Notes: generated from the letters alone by a model not told the origin. A stretch of 34,036 bases of DNA from Rhizophagus sp. LPA8_4_AMF (GCA_021464525.1 JADRCO010000421.1:1-34036); one strand, 5' to 3'. Counted from the first letter of the stretch, positions 1 to 12,200 are shown. Made by a program: numbers and translations.

Positions 1-743
1 TTTTTATTTTTAATTAATTCACTTATTATGTTTCTTATTAGCAGAAAAATTTCTTTACAAATTAATTGAGTTCGATTTTTCAATTACTGTAATTACACTA
101 GAAATGTAACGCTTAAATAAATTAAAACTAGTGCCGTGAAGCCCGCTTTGGACCCTTTAACGATTCCCGTCACTAGTTTATATAAAATTAACTTTACTTT
201 GTTCAATCTTAGCGGACGTAAGAAATATACTGAAGAAACAAGAAAAACTTGCTTGTGCAATTAACATTTCCTCTATTTATGTAAGACATTTTATTTCTTC
301 AGTATACCCGGATCCATATTTTTTCCATAGAGAACCTTTTTTATATCATTTTTTTCATTATAACAGCGACGGCACTTTTTTCATAAGATTAATTTTTGGG
401 AAGCGTTCATTTTATACAGTACATAACTTATATTTGAGTTCGTCCATTATAACAAAAAATTTTGCAGTAACATTCGAGCACATTTAGAAATCTGTTGGAA
501 TTATCAGGATGTAATTCTTTCTTCCTGATAGTTTTAATGCTTGTCAACGCCTATTTGTTAACAATGACGCGATTTATATGAAGTTATAATTAATTTAAAC
601 TAATATTTTATTTATATTTGTAATAATACTAGGGAACGCAATTTTTGTATAAAATTTACTGGTCACTCAATTCAACGAAACTTTTAAATGAATACGTTAT
701 TATTTTTATTGACACAGCTATATTTTTTATCTATATCTAAAAT
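1..743. other. Gene-free left edge
   Basis: No convincing open frame or RNA gene is visible. A 13-bp perfect inverted repeat (226-238 against 294-306, arm TATACTGAAGAAA) could form a long-loop hairpin, but nothing else supports a function. The right end holds the 3' flank of the minus-strand deaminase gene. Confidence 0.5.
705..710 (-). promoter_or_regulatory. Candidate polyadenylation signal of the deaminase gene
   Basis: AATAAA on the minus strand about 34 nt after the stop codon of the 744-1934 gene. The position fits a poly(A) signal, but the hexamer is common by chance in such AT-rich DNA. Confidence 0.4.
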
Positions 744-1934
744 TTAGGATTCCTCATCACTAAGTTCAATCATACGAACAAATCTAACCTTTTTATAATC
801 TTTAGTAAGGTGAGTTATTTCACATTCTATGATTCCATCAAGATGAAATTTAGCATGTTGAATGAAATCTTTCTTGTAGACATTTGGAAGTTTCCAACTA
901 TGGTATAACTTATTATGTGATTTGGAAATGACAATTCTATGTCCTTTTAATTGTACATATTTGATATATAATCCACATAAATAGCAACATTTCTTGGAAA
1001 CTGCTAGAAATTTTATTCCTTTATTACCAATTATATTAGTCAATACGTTCAATTCTGCGTGCAAATATAGGCGACTAGAATTTTCACTTTCTAATTCCTT
1101 ACCTACACCACCATATATATTTTTCAGTCTTCCTCTTATTTCATCATGTTTCAAACATTTGTTCTTGAAATCTTCATAATCATTATCAGAAATATATTGC
1201 ATGACAATATTCTTCCATGAAGTTATCGGTTGCATTTCTTCACAAGGAGGATCCAATAAATTCAATTCAATAGAAGAAAAGAGATTTTTGTACTTGCCTT
1301 TACATGCGCAATTTATGATTTCTGTCAAATGCGCGACATAAGATCCCACCTTTTTGATATGTCTTAAAAATTTTTCTGGAGCACTAGAATCATTTTTTGC
1401 GACTGAATAATACTCGTTACAAATACTAGATATAGCTGGTCGTTTCTTATTGTCAAATATATCATCCATAAGGATACCTTCTTTTTGAGCATATTTTAAG
1501 AAAGACTTGATATAAATTTTGTCCTCCCCATTGGTTATATCGTTCCTAAGTTTGACCAATCTATAGCGAAGCTTACTAGAACAGTACTTCATTGTAGCAA
1601 TATATAATTCATTCACATCCTGTCTTTCATACACCTGATCAGATGAAATAGGAGCGTCTTTGGATACATTTATCAAAGTTGTTTTAACCTTTTCAATATA
1701 ATCCTTATCGTTTGGAGACCAAGGACCGTTCTTAGCGATGGTAACTTTACACTTGATCAATGTAGTTGTCACGTTTACTGCTACTACTTCTCTGTCTCTC
1801 GCTAGTATCGTTGTTAAAAAACAAGAAAATTTCTCACTGTCTTTTAGATTACGGTCTTCTTTAGTTGGTGGTTCAACGGCAAATTTGATGCTTTCAGTAA
1901 CACATACTTTACTATAAAATTGGTTCTCTTCCAT
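744..1934 (-). CDS. OTT_1508-like cytidine-deaminase-fold protein
   Basis: A single-exon 396-residue protein. Near the C-terminus, HAE (residues 292-294, in LYLHAELNVL) is followed by CYLC (C317 and C320, in SKKCCYLCGLYI). This H-x-E plus C-x2-C pair is the zinc-binding signature of the cytidine/nucleic-acid deaminase fold, and the surrounding pattern resembles the OTT_1508-like deaminase family expanded in fungi. His292, Cys317 and Cys320 would bind zinc and Glu294 would shuttle protons; all are present, so the enzyme could be active. The N-terminal ~280 residues are charged and helical-looking, with no recognised domain. There is no signal peptide or membrane segment, so it is probably intracellular. 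The start ATG at 1934 is the first Met of the frame. The substrate is unknown: family members are proposed to act on nucleic acids or nucleotides, some as toxins or effectors, but nothing here decides that. Confidence 0.7.
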   Translation of the reverse strand: MEENQFYSKVCVTESIKFAVEPPTKEDRNLKDSEKFSCFLTTILARDREVVAVNVTTTLIKCKVTIAKNGPWSPNDKDYIEKVKTTLINVSKDAPISSDQVYERQDVNELYIATMKYCSSKLRYRLVKLRNDITNGEDKIYIKSFLKYAQKEGILMDDIFDNKKRPAISSICNEYYSVAKNDSSAPEKFLRHIKKVGSYVAHLTEIINCACKGKYKNLFSSIELNLLDPPCEEMQPITSWKNIVMQYISDNDYEDFKNKCLKHDEIRGRLKNIYGGVGKELESENSSRLYLHAELNVLTNIIGNKGIKFLAVSKKCCYLCGLYIKYVQLKGHRIVISKSHNKLYHSWKLPNVYKKDFIQHAKFHLDGIIECEITHLTKDYKKVRFVRMIELSDEES

Positions 1935-2539
1935 TCGTTGTTTGTTTTTTTTGTTGCTTGCCTTTTTCAGGTTTTTTATTCTTATTTTTTTGATAAATAT
2001 GGTCGCAAGAAATTTTCTGATTTGTCAATATTAGGGGATGGCTTATCGCAAGGAATGTTTGTACAACACAGAGTATTTTAATGGGAATATATAGTCACTA
2101 TTACATCTAAGTTACATCACTGCTTTTTTCTGAATTAGTAATAAATCTTGCGGATCATACATGAGTTCTTATATACAATTCAGTAGTAGTTTTTACTACT
2201 CCAAAGCATAATCAATTTATTTACATCACGTGACATGCACATATACAAAATCTAATTGGTCGATAAACATACGGGTTCAGAACGACATTGCATCTGAAAT
2301 GCTTAGAAGTAAACGGTCCTACGCTACGCTTCGGACAATAATAAAATAAGATAAAATAACATCGTTAAAACTAACGGATTATTTCTAATTTCAAATCTTA
2401 AAGTCTTAGTCCTTAACCATATACCTGTAATTTTAATGTGAAACAAATTTCTTTCTGAAATCAATAAATGGTTCTTTTTTAAACTCGAGAAGTAATAAGT
2501 TATCATCAACATTAAAACTGTTAATGAAGAGTACATAAA
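1935..2539. other. Spacer between deaminase gene and C-type wreck
   Basis: It holds the upstream region of the deaminase gene (minus strand), without a clear TATA box. A CACGTGACATGCAC stretch lies near 2227-2240. The minus-strand frame at 2324-2536 is not counted as a gene: its upstream end runs on from the MACPF-like wreck, and the rest shows no recognisable protein. Confidence 0.4.
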
Positions 2540-3380
2540 AAGTAAATTCTGGTAAACTAATATAACGTTTTGCTTTTAAATAATAAGGGAATATACATGT
2601 TCTAATTTAATTTCGAAAAAAAATATTTAATAATAAGCGAGTCATTTGAAGAAACTGATTTAACACAGGAATTCCAATATAAGATGGTTCATTTCTATAT
2701 TCAAAATCTAATAAATTCATATTAACCTTATGCTTTAAACTTTCAATTGGACATTAAATCTGAACAAGTGAAATCAAAATTTGTATCATAACCAACAATC
2801 ATTACTCCGATCTTTAATTTATATTTGCATTTTTTTTTGATATTATTTTTTTAAATAACAACGAATTATGAGACTTGGCGTTCCATTTGTGAAAGAAGGA
2901 TTTGACATATAAAAAAATCATTCTTGGATTCATTTGTATCAACAACTGTTGCAAAAATATTACATTCCGCTTCTTTATTTAAAAAGAATATTTGAAATAT
3001 TTTGGTGTGCTTATACTTGTTAATGATTCTACAATTCCCGGTTTACCATTTTCATTTGAGATATATTCATAATCTATTATAGCTTTTGAATAAAGGATCT
3101 TTTTTCCAAGAGATTCAAAGGTTTTTTTTACGTAAATCATTAGGTAACAGTTGAAAAATACTAACTGAATCTTGTAATTCTATACGATCCCAATTTTGAC
3201 AATATTCTAAATATTCAATCCACATTTTTTCATTAAAATCTTCATCAAAAATTTTCACTAAATAAATATCGCATTATATTTTAAAACCATGTTAAAACTC
3301 AAACTAAATTAAAACATTTATATGACCATTGGTGTAACTGGCAAAATATTGAACTAACCTGAATTTTTTTTGTATAACTT
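2540..3380 (-). pseudogene. Decayed C-type MACPF-like gene, internally deleted
   Basis: Read on the minus strand, ~3245 to 2540 is a frameshifted copy of the second half of gene C. Recognisable pieces include DFNEKMWIEYLEYCQNWDRI, ISIFQ-like and NDLRKK motifs, CNIFATVVDT-like text and an IGIPVL-like strand, in the same order as in gene C. Breaks occur at several homopolymers (near 3126, 2890 and 2825). Upstream, 3300-3358 matches the 5' leader of gene C (15607-15660, both containing AGTTCAATATTTTGCC on the coding strand), but the leader is joined almost directly to the C-terminal half. About 1 kb of coding sequence, including the MACPF-like core, is missing. It is a relic and not expected to make protein. 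Confidence 0.8.
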
Positions 3381-3969
3381 AATAAATATTTCTCCTGTCG
3401 AATACAAGATGTTATCGCACGAACGAGTTTTGATGCAAAAGGAGAATCAAACATAGTAAAGGGGATGACGATGATGACGATGGAGAGATTGCGTATATGA
3501 ATCGTGAGACAAGGCGTTAATGCATAATGCAATGTTAATCATTTTCAGATTAAAAACTATTCGCATGCAGATCCCGAGCTAAAAGCGTTGCATTAAAAAA
3601 TATTTTGAAGCTTGGTGACTTAAAATAAAATTAGTTTGATAAAAAAGGCAATGATCCACTTTTTTTTTAAAAAAAAATTGTTTCTATCAGAAACTTTTAA
3701 ATGGGTTGAAATAATAATCATGAACACTCATTTTGTTGATTTTTATCATTATTAATAATAAAAAAAATTATAAAGATTTTTTGGTCTTTTCATACTTTTC
3801 TGCGATTCAAAGCTTAATTTAATTCGATTTATAATCACAATTATTTTAAAAAACTCGTGTATTTTTTTTAAATGGTTTAATGTATGAAAGAAAAGACTAA
3901 ATATGGAAAAAAAGACTAAACTTGATAAATTACTTACAATGAAATATCGTTACATTTTTACGCCGAACT

Positions 3970-3977
3970 TGCATGCA
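3970..3977. promoter_or_regulatory. TGCATGCA palindrome upstream of gene A
   Basis: A perfect 8-bp palindrome 219 bp before the gene A start. The same 8-mer occurs upstream of genes B and D, and I found it nowhere else in the window. Confidence 0.45.
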
Positions 3978-4105
3978 TAATTCTTTTTTACTGGACAGAT
4001 ATGGTTAATCATTCTCAAAAACGAGTACGTCATGTGCAGTCCGAAGTGTTGTACATCATCACGTGCCGAACGAGACATCCGTCATCCGGACATTCGTATC
4101 ACCTT

Positions 4106-4113
4106 TATATATA
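4106..4113 (+). promoter_or_regulatory. TATA box of gene A
   Basis: TATATATA about 83 bp before the ATG at 4196, in a locally more mixed-sequence stretch after a GC-richer block (4030-4100). The spacing suits a short 5' leader of roughly 50-60 nt. Confidence 0.55.
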
Positions 4114-4195
4114 GCAATTCGTTACACTTAGAACTAATAAATTGGAAAATTAACCTTATTTTACTCCGTGAATAAATTTTTTTTCAAACAAATAC

Positions 4196-7100
4196 ATGTC
4201 CTCCAATAAAAAAACTTCTAATTTTTTAAAATGGAGAAATATATTAAGAAAAAATCCTCAAGATTACTTAAAGGATAAAGATAAAATAAGTAAAATAGAT
4301 ATAAGAAAGGAGAATATTCGTAATAAATTAAATGTGAAATCAAACCTTCATGACCCTTTAAAAATAGAAGATTTTAAGAAATTAAAAAGTATTTATTTAG
4401 AAAAACTTAAGTTACCCGATTTGGAAATAATTAATTGTCCTCAACTTAGTAAGATTGACTTATCTGAGCTTATTAAACTTAAAAGTTTATTTGTAAATAA
4501 TTGTCCAAGTTTAACTAAGCTTGATATCTCTCATAGTCAACTAACTGAATTGACTGAACTAGACGTTAGTAATCTTATTGAGCTCAATTGTTCAAACACC
4601 TCAATTAAAAAATTAAGTCTTAATCTTTGTCCGAATATTATCAAACTCATTTGTTCTAATAATAACAAACTAAATAATTTAGATATAAGTAATTGTTCTA
4701 AATTAGTATATATTGATTGTTCTAATAGTAAATTAACTAAACTTGACGTAAGCAACTGCCCTAAAGATATTAAACTTATTAAACCAACTGACTTGGAAGT
4801 TATTGTAAAAAAAGAAAAAATAGTAAAAATTAAGAATATATTAATAATTGGTTGTACTGGTAGTGGTAAATCCACTATAGCTAGTGTACTAACTGAATCT
4901 GAAGGTTTCAAAGAAAGTGAATACGGAGTTAGCAAGACTAAACATTTTAAAAAAGGAAATTTCGAATGGAACGGAACAAAATATCGTGTGATTGATACCA
5001 CTGGAGTTGGAAGCACTGGGTTATCTACAAAGAAAGTTTCAAGTAGAATAGCAGAAGGAATCTTTTCGGTACCATTATCAGAAGGGATAAACCAAGTTTT
5101 ACTTGTGATTGGTAAAAATTTCACAGATGAAATAAACACGTTGAGACTATTCGAAAGCGATATTTTTAAGTGTACTACTATTGTGAGAACTAGATTTAGT
5201 AACTTTAAAATTCAAACCGAATGCGAAAAGGATAAAGAGAAACTGTGTAAGGAAAGCGAAACAAATGACAAAATAATTAAATCATGTAAAGGAATCATTT
5301 ATGTAGACAATCCTCCGATAAATATTCTTGAATATGATGATGATGATGATGATAAAGAGGCTATTATTAGGGTTAACAGAAATACGAGAAATAAGTCAAG
5401 AACTATACTGTTAGATCATTTGGAGAAAGTATGTCAGGAAGAAGTACTACATATGGAATATGATAGAAGTTAGTAAATTAATTATACTTTATTATACGTT
5501 TAAAACTTTTTTACTAATACAATAATTTAATTAGATGTTACTGAAGCGAGTCAACCTTTAAATAGTGATACGGAAGATGATGATTATAATAATGATGATT
5601 ATATTACAGATGATGATTATAATACAGATGATGAGAATACTCGTGCTGACCGTTTTGCGTCATTACCATCGTTACCACAACCTATAACTATTAATCATCG
5701 AGAGCTACAACCTTATCATATTACAAAAATAGCGATAAAAGGGTTAAATTTTATAAAATCTGATCAACAAGTGATTGAACATTTAAAATTGAATCATGGC
5801 TTACTATTGAATGGTCAACCTAGTAAACAAGCTATTTTTGTGAAAAATGGTGAATTAAGCATAAGTTTATATAATGGACAACCGATAGTATATACTGAAA
5901 TAAATAAATCAACCGATTTGTGTATTAATTTTCCGATTGCTGAAATCGCTTATAAAGGTGGTTTGTTGAAATCTTTTTCAAAATATGAAGATAATGATGA
6001 AAATTTATATGATTTATATGGTCATTTCTTTACAAGAAAAACTTTAATTGGCGATAAATTATTTTTAAAAAGTCTAAATTTAGTTACTTCAACGCAAATG
6101 AATATGTTAAAGTATTATTTATTTTATGTATATAATTTGGTTAAATGTTCTATAAAAGTTGAATTTAATAATTTATTTACCCTGAACCTTCTACCAAAAA
6201 TAGTAACAATGGATGGGGAAGAGTTAAATACTCATGAAAAATTTTATAAATGGATAAATAATTTGTATCAAAAGTATCAAGAAAAATTAGTCTATATAAT
6301 TTCTTACAACAATCTCATTCCCATTTCTCAATTAAGAAACGGTAAATTAGATGATATTGAAATTTATGATGAAAGACAGTCCGAGATTATTGAAGAAAAA
6401 TTGAGCTTAGAAGATTGGGTCGGAAATGCAGCATATGATAATTTAATTAGTTGGACTAAAGATTTTAATTTATTTCATGGATTAATGGCTAATCAAAATT
6501 ATGATATAGATATTAGCAAGAAGATTGTCATGAATTTTACTAAAATTCCTAAGGTCAATTTAAGTAATAAATTTTATTTGAAAACGATCAGACCATCAAC
6601 AAAATTGGAAGTTGGTTTGATTTCCGGTAATATTTTTCCAATTGAAAATTTAAGTTCTTTTCCATTTATTAAAATTGATGATGAGAGTTATGAAGGTTTT
6701 GATTACATTCTAGTTAAATTTGAACGTTACGAAATTCTTTTAGATATAGATGATATAAAACCAACAAAAGAATTTGAACAAGTCATAGAAGAAGCACTTA
6801 ACAGTATGAAACCATTAAAAGATTTACAACATATATTTAATGAATATGGTCACTTATTTCCACAAAGAACTATTTTAGGAAAATCTTTAAAAATTATTTT
6901 ACCAAATTCTTCTTCAAAGAATACGTTTGAAAATGTTAATGATGTTGATGAAATACGTAAATCGTTAGATGATTTAAATGTTTCACATCTTTTAACACAA
7001 AAAGGAGAAAACGTTGATATAGATGAATTATCTTCTTGGATTGAAGATATGGATGATAATTTGGAGGTTATTGAGTTTGATAATATTATTCCTCTTTATA

Positions 7101-7879
7101 AAATTCTTAAAGAAGAACAACAAAATAAAATAGATAATATTTTAGATAAATTTAATGATTTCCAAAATTCCCGAATTATAATGACAGGAATTACTGATTT
7201 GAAAGATTTGGAATATTTGAAAGACGAATTTAAAAGTGATTTAGTTAACGTCTTCCATTACAAACGTATTAATTTAGAATCATCGTTGAAAAATGAAAAT
7301 TATGAAGTATATGGATCGATTATTTCAGAAAATAACGTAAAATTAGAAGAAATTTATGTTAATTTTGGACAATATGACGTTAATGGATTTTATGCGATAA
7401 TAAAAAAGTTGAAAGTGACAAATATTGATATAACACAATGTTATATTTCGTGGATAATTATTGGAATCCCTTCACAATTATCGGTTTTTAGTCCAAATAA
7501 TCGAGAATTACAAGTTGATTGTATTAAAAAATCTATTAAATTGCAACCTAATGAATTTAATTATAATATTATTGATACTTGTTTTACTTTATACGAAGGG
7601 TATACTGTTTTTGCACATGCATATCATTCATCAACAAATAAACCTAAAAGTATTATTAAATTAGTTAAGTGGTCACATAATTCTATTAATTTTCAAATAT
7701 CTCAAGATAATTTAAATGATACTTCAACAAGCATCGAGAAAGATATTGATGTGGATTTACATGTTTGTATTCCACTTACAAGTTATAAAGGTTTAAGGAT
7801 TGATAATAATAAAGAAAGTGAATGTCTATTAATCGGATATATTTTAACTAAGGAAAATTTTGATAGAAGTATTGGGTAA
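4196..7879 (+). CDS. Gene A: LRR + AIG1-like GTPase + two MACPF-like cores
   Basis: Two exons, 4196-5468 and 5535-7879, give 1205 residues. Residues ~60-190 are LRRs with a recurrent N-C-P / CSN pattern. Residues 215-~400 form an AIG1/GIMAP-like G domain: P-loop GCTGSGKST (219-227), G2-like Thr248 in GVSKTKHF, G3 DTTGVG (267-272), and a G4-like VRTRF (330-334) that lacks a normal N/TKxD. An Asp run (DDDDDDD) and an acidic D/N/Y linker follow. The C-terminal ~700 residues hold two MACPF-like cores, YGHFF (586-590, then GDKLF) and YGHLFPQ (from 862, then LGKS), so pore-forming or membrane-remodelling ability is plausible but unproven. The frame stops inside the intron if read through, and gene B confirms the splice. 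There is no signal peptide, so the protein is probably cytosolic. The protein ends where the third module starts in B. Confidence 0.75.
5469..5534 (+). other. Intron of gene A joining GTPase and MACPF parts
   Basis: A 66-nt intron with donor GTTAGTAAATTAATTATA, branch-like TACTAAT at 5512-5518 and acceptor TTAATTAG. It splits a codon after its first base (A|AT), and both exons share reading frame 2. The homologous intron of gene B has donor GTTGTTAAATTAATTATA, TACTAAT, the same acceptor and the same phase. Both downstream exons begin ATGTTACT. Confidence 0.8.
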
Positions 7880-9221
7880 AACCAGTTAAAGAATATCCCG
7901 AGACAAAATTCAAATAAGGTAATTTGAAATTATTTTTTTTTTTATTTATTATTTATAGTAATGAATAGAAAAAAATCTTAATTTTTTTTTTATAAATAAT
8001 TCATATTTGTAACTTTTATGTATTTATTACCATATATTTTATCAATAAAAGCTACATTAAATTATTAATAATATTTCAACATGCAGTACTTTTTCCCGTG
8101 GCATATTGAATTTATTGCTATATTAAAGAACTATTTCAATTATATACAATAGATGAAATGTGTATAAAATTAAATTCCCGTGAATTCGTGAAACCAAAAA
8201 CAAATATCGTTAATTAATTTGTCCCAAATTATGCTCCAATAGCCTGGATAAACACGCGTATCGTCATTATACATGTAAAATTAAATTTAATAAGTAAAAA
8301 TCGATGTTATTGGTCAAAATTATTTATACACACATTTATTAAAGTCTTACTATCATTTTTGATGTATTTGTTTCTATATTAATTTAAAGATGCAAAGTTG
8401 GACCATATGCTAAATACATAGTCCAGTGTAATTGATAAAGCAACTAAAGCAAGTAAGAATCCTTAATTAAGCGCTCTCGAAGAGGTCTATTGTGCGTTAA
8501 GTTATTGTGAGTGAAAAAGGCTAAAATCATTTGTGTTCAAAAGTCAATTGAGGATAACAAACAAATTAAGGGGTCCGCCTAAGAACGGCAGAATTGTCGT
8601 ATAAAAAGTTGGGGGAGATTTCGCACATAATTGGTAATAAATGTAAACACTATAATCGCAAAATCTTATATCTTATAAAACTAAGTCATATATACAAAAA
8701 ATCTCAAAGAAAAAGAATAACTAAAAAAAATTGTACATTTATTATTGTTTAACACGTACATATATCAGATTTTTACCTTATTTTATGTTTTTTTGCATGA
8801 CCGATAAACAATAAAACTGTGAAAACTTATTGATACGTTGAGAAAATCATTTAATGCATGTAAAGAAAAATAAAAATCGTAAATTTACTATTGTAAAAAT
8901 ATGACGAAACGTTTGTGTAAACACAAACAAGAACTCCGAAATTATTTATTTTATTATTATGAAGAGACGCGTTAACCGTAATTGTACTAGTTTATAAAAG
9001 CATATAAATAAAGAAAATTAACCAAAGTAATACTACAAACGAATTGACAACCTTTGATACTTTTGCTTCGTGGAGGGAGCACAGAAGGCTGATTGATCAG
9101 CGATACGATTTTCGCGTCTTTAAAAAAAAATTTACTGACGTAAATCGCCACCTACAAGTTTAACAAATACTTAGAAGAAAAATTATAAATTTTTATTGAT
9201 AAAAATATTAATGATTCATTA
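7880..9221. other. Spacer between convergent genes A and B
   Basis: No gene is visible in this 1.3-kb stretch. Both flanking genes point into it, so it is mostly 3' flank. A less AT-rich patch at 8510-8640 (with GGGGTCCGCCTAAG) and another at 9060-9120 look like old repeat debris, but neither shows paired ends. It lies at the centre of the large inverted duplication. Confidence 0.5.
9192..9197 (-). promoter_or_regulatory. Candidate polyadenylation signal of gene B
   Basis: AATAAA on the minus strand about 25 nt after the gene B stop codon, a normal position for a poly(A) signal. Confidence 0.45.
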
Positions 9222-12200
9222 TTAGATTAAAGAATACATTTTTAATTTGATATTGTATTCCGACTCTTGTTTGCATTTCTCACACTTATTGCAAATATGT
9301 TTTAAATAAACCTTTTCACTTTTTTGATTCATAAAAACTGGTAAATAACTATCAGCTTCTGAAAAATACATACTAATATATTTTGGACATTTATCACTAA
9401 ATTTAATTTCATCTTTTTTTGGATATTCTAATATATGAGATCCATAAATATTGGAATAATTTTTGATAACAATTGTATAAAAAGCGAATTGTGGTAAATT
9501 AGAAAAATGATAGGAATGTTTTTTTGAGCAATAAGAAAATGGTTCTATGATAAGTTCATTATTTAACTTGCGAAAATTATGGCCAATTGTAATTGAATCA
9601 TTCAAATGATTGAAATATTCTAATACGGGAATTCCCAAAAAAAGGTTATTTGCTATTAATCTATCATTAAAATTATAAGTGTTACTTAATAATTCAACAC
9701 TAACATTTGAATGAATAAAATTAAAATCTATATCATAACCAATAATCATTATTCTAATTTTCAATTTGCATATACGTTTTTGAAGTTCTTTTTGAATAAC
9801 ATGAATTATAATACTGGGTTTTGCGTTTTGGTTTTTCAAAATTTGACAATTAAAAAATACTTTTTTTGAATTTTCATCATCATCAACAACTGTTGCAAAG
9901 ATATCACAATCAGCATCTTTATTTAAAATTATTTTTGATTCTTCATCCGTTAATTCAATAATCTGGTACCTTTCAGGATTATCTAAACGATAATCATAAT
10001 CCTTAACAATTGTACGCAGAATTCTTTTACCAATAGATTTAAATGCTTCTTTGTAAATATCATCAGGTAATAATTTAAAAATATTAATAGGATTTTTAAG
10101 TTCTATGCAATTCCAAGTTTGATAATCTTCTAAAGATTTATTCCAAACTTTTTCGTCGAAATTTTCATCAACAGGTGGGATTCCTCCAAGTATTTTCATG
10201 TGATCAAAACTGTAAAAATCAGATTTCCTTTCCGAGTCGCTAGAATTACCTCCTACTTTTGCGATTGAAGGTACGTTCACAGAACCTTCGTTAGATTTAT
10301 TTGAAGAATTTTCTGATAATGATTTGACGCCTTTAAAATAAACTCTTCCTCCCAAAATGACTTCAGTTGGAAAAAATTGTCCATATTTATCAATAATTTC
10401 CCTAAATTTATTATGATCTTTGGATTTTATAGCATTCTTGACATCATTACTAAAGTCAGAAGTTAATTCTAAATTTTCCTTATTAAATTTTAATGATGCT
10501 TTACCAATTTCTGTATATACATAAGTTGAATTGACTTCATCTTTAAAATTTTCATCTTTTGATTTTCCAATTGATAATCCTAATCTTGTAAAATTTTGTA
10601 CGTTGATGTCTATACCAAAAAATAAGTTTGTTTTCTTCATCCAATCATCTTCTGATTTAAATTCAAGTCGTCCCTTTTTATATCCTTTAGAATCAATTAG
10701 TTTAAATTCACAATCCTTCATTTTAAACGCTTTACTATTAGCTTCTTTAATTCCGTCAAAACTCGTAATACGTCCATAATCTAATTTACATTTTTCATTC
10801 AAATAATTCCAACTTGGATTAGAATTTTTTAATAAATATAAAAATTTATTTCCTGAATTTTCAAATATAATATCATTTAAAAGTGTATCATTTTCATCAT
10901 CAGGTTCAGTTTTTGCAAATTTATGACCTATTTTTGTTGCGAATAATAATATATTCATATCATTAATATTTTTCTTAAGTTCTTTGCGAATATCGGATAA
11001 ATTACTTTCAAGATTCAATTTTTTCATTGTTGGTGTTGAGTCACCAACAATTTCAACAAAAACCATAGTTTTATTGGAAGTCACTTTATCTTCTTTCTTG
11101 GCGAAGTTCATAATGGCTATTCGTTCAACCTTCTCAGTCGAGATTCCGACTGTACATATTTTATCTGAAAATGTTAAATCTTCATTAAAATTTTCTTCTG
11201 ATAATTTATATCCGATTAGATCTAAAGGATATTCTTCATCTCCATTATCAATCCTAAAAGTTTTAGAGTCAGAACGTAGAACACAAATATGACAGTCTAT
11301 GCTATTCACAACTGTTTCAATATTTGTTGAAGAATTATTTTCTAATTCTTGTTGAGTATCAGAATCATTATCAGACATTATAAACGAATTGGAGTCATCT
11401 ATATTCGAATTAATATATGTAGACCCATTTATTTGAAATCTAATACAACTTTCTGACCATTCGACTAATTTGATATTTGTATGCTCGTAAGAATGATGCG
11501 CATTAACGGAAATTATATATTCTCGAGATAATGAAATAGGCGCTTTTACTTTAATTTGATTAGGTTGTAATGTAACAGACTCATATTTTACTTGCAAATC
11601 TTGGTTTCTTGGACTTAATATTGATAATTTTGAAGGAATTCCAATAATCATCCATATAATATAGCATTCTTCAATTTTAATATCTGGTTTCTTTAAGGTT
11701 TTTATCATGGCAGAAAACCCATTAAGATCATATAATCTAAATTTCAAAAGGAATTCTTCTAATTTCGAATTCTTTTGTTTAGAAATAATTGATCCAATCA
11801 CTTCATAATTCTCATCTTCTAATGATGGTTGTATATTTATACGTTTATGATGCTCAGTATTATTATTATCTAAATCCTTTAAATCAGCCATTCCAGTCAT
11901 TACAATTTTGTGATTATTCTGTTTATATTTAGCTATAATACTTTCAATTTTTTCTTGTTGTTCTTTATCAAGTATTTCATAAAGAGGGATGATACTATCA
12001 AGTTCAATAATTTCTAAATCATCATTTAAATTTTGCACCAAATCAAGTAATTCATGTTTTTCAATAATATTCCCCCTTCGTGTTAGAAGATATGAAATTT
12101 TTAATTTGTTTAAATATGATGTTAAAGATTCAAATACTGGTGATTTCAAATCAATTTTATTTGGAATATCAGAAATTTGGGTTAGGTTTCTTTTAAAAGA

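Larger units (their letters stand above)
3381..4195. promoter_or_regulatory. Divergent promoter region between wreck and gene A
   Basis: This intergenic block mirrors the B-C spacer at 15097-15706. On the minus strand, 3485-3600 aligns with 15490-15575 on the plus strand: both carry AATGAT(T/C)AACATTGCA(T/C)TATGCA followed by a (A/G)CGCCT block. On the gene-A side, ACGCCGAACTTGCATGCATAAT (3960-3981) matches ACGCCAAACATGCATGCATAAT upstream of gene B. Conservation on both flanks shows that the whole bidirectional control region was duplicated with its genes. A poly-T/poly-A run sits at 3660-3680. Confidence 0.65.

Noticed and set aside
226-306. 13-bp inverted repeat as a transposon
   Set aside because: Too short, no target duplication, and the 55-nt interior shows nothing; at most a weak hairpin.
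994-1179. 61-residue plus-strand frame
   Set aside because: Shadow of the deaminase gene on the other strand.
3299-3532. 77-residue minus-strand frame
   Set aside because: It overlaps the promoter/leader block shared with gene C and has no protein-like composition; it is non-coding flank of the wreck.
4537-5139. 200-residue minus-strand frame
   Set aside because: Antisense shadow of the gene A LRR-GTPase exon, with no conserved motif.
5471-5473. TAG as the end of a stand-alone LRR-GTPase gene at 4196-5473
   Set aside because: The stop lies three bases into an intron whose donor, branch site, acceptor and phase are conserved with gene B. The spliced frame continues into the MACPF part.
5771-7879. 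Separate gene starting with GTG at 5771
   Set aside because: A GTG start is not expected in a fungus, and the open frame extends upstream to 5535 with protein text homologous to gene B (ENTRADRFASLP versus ESTRADHFASLP).
9060-9120. Possible tRNA or small RNA in a GC-richer patch
   Set aside because: No cloverleaf, no B-box (GGTTCGANNCC) and no acceptor-stem pairing could be found.
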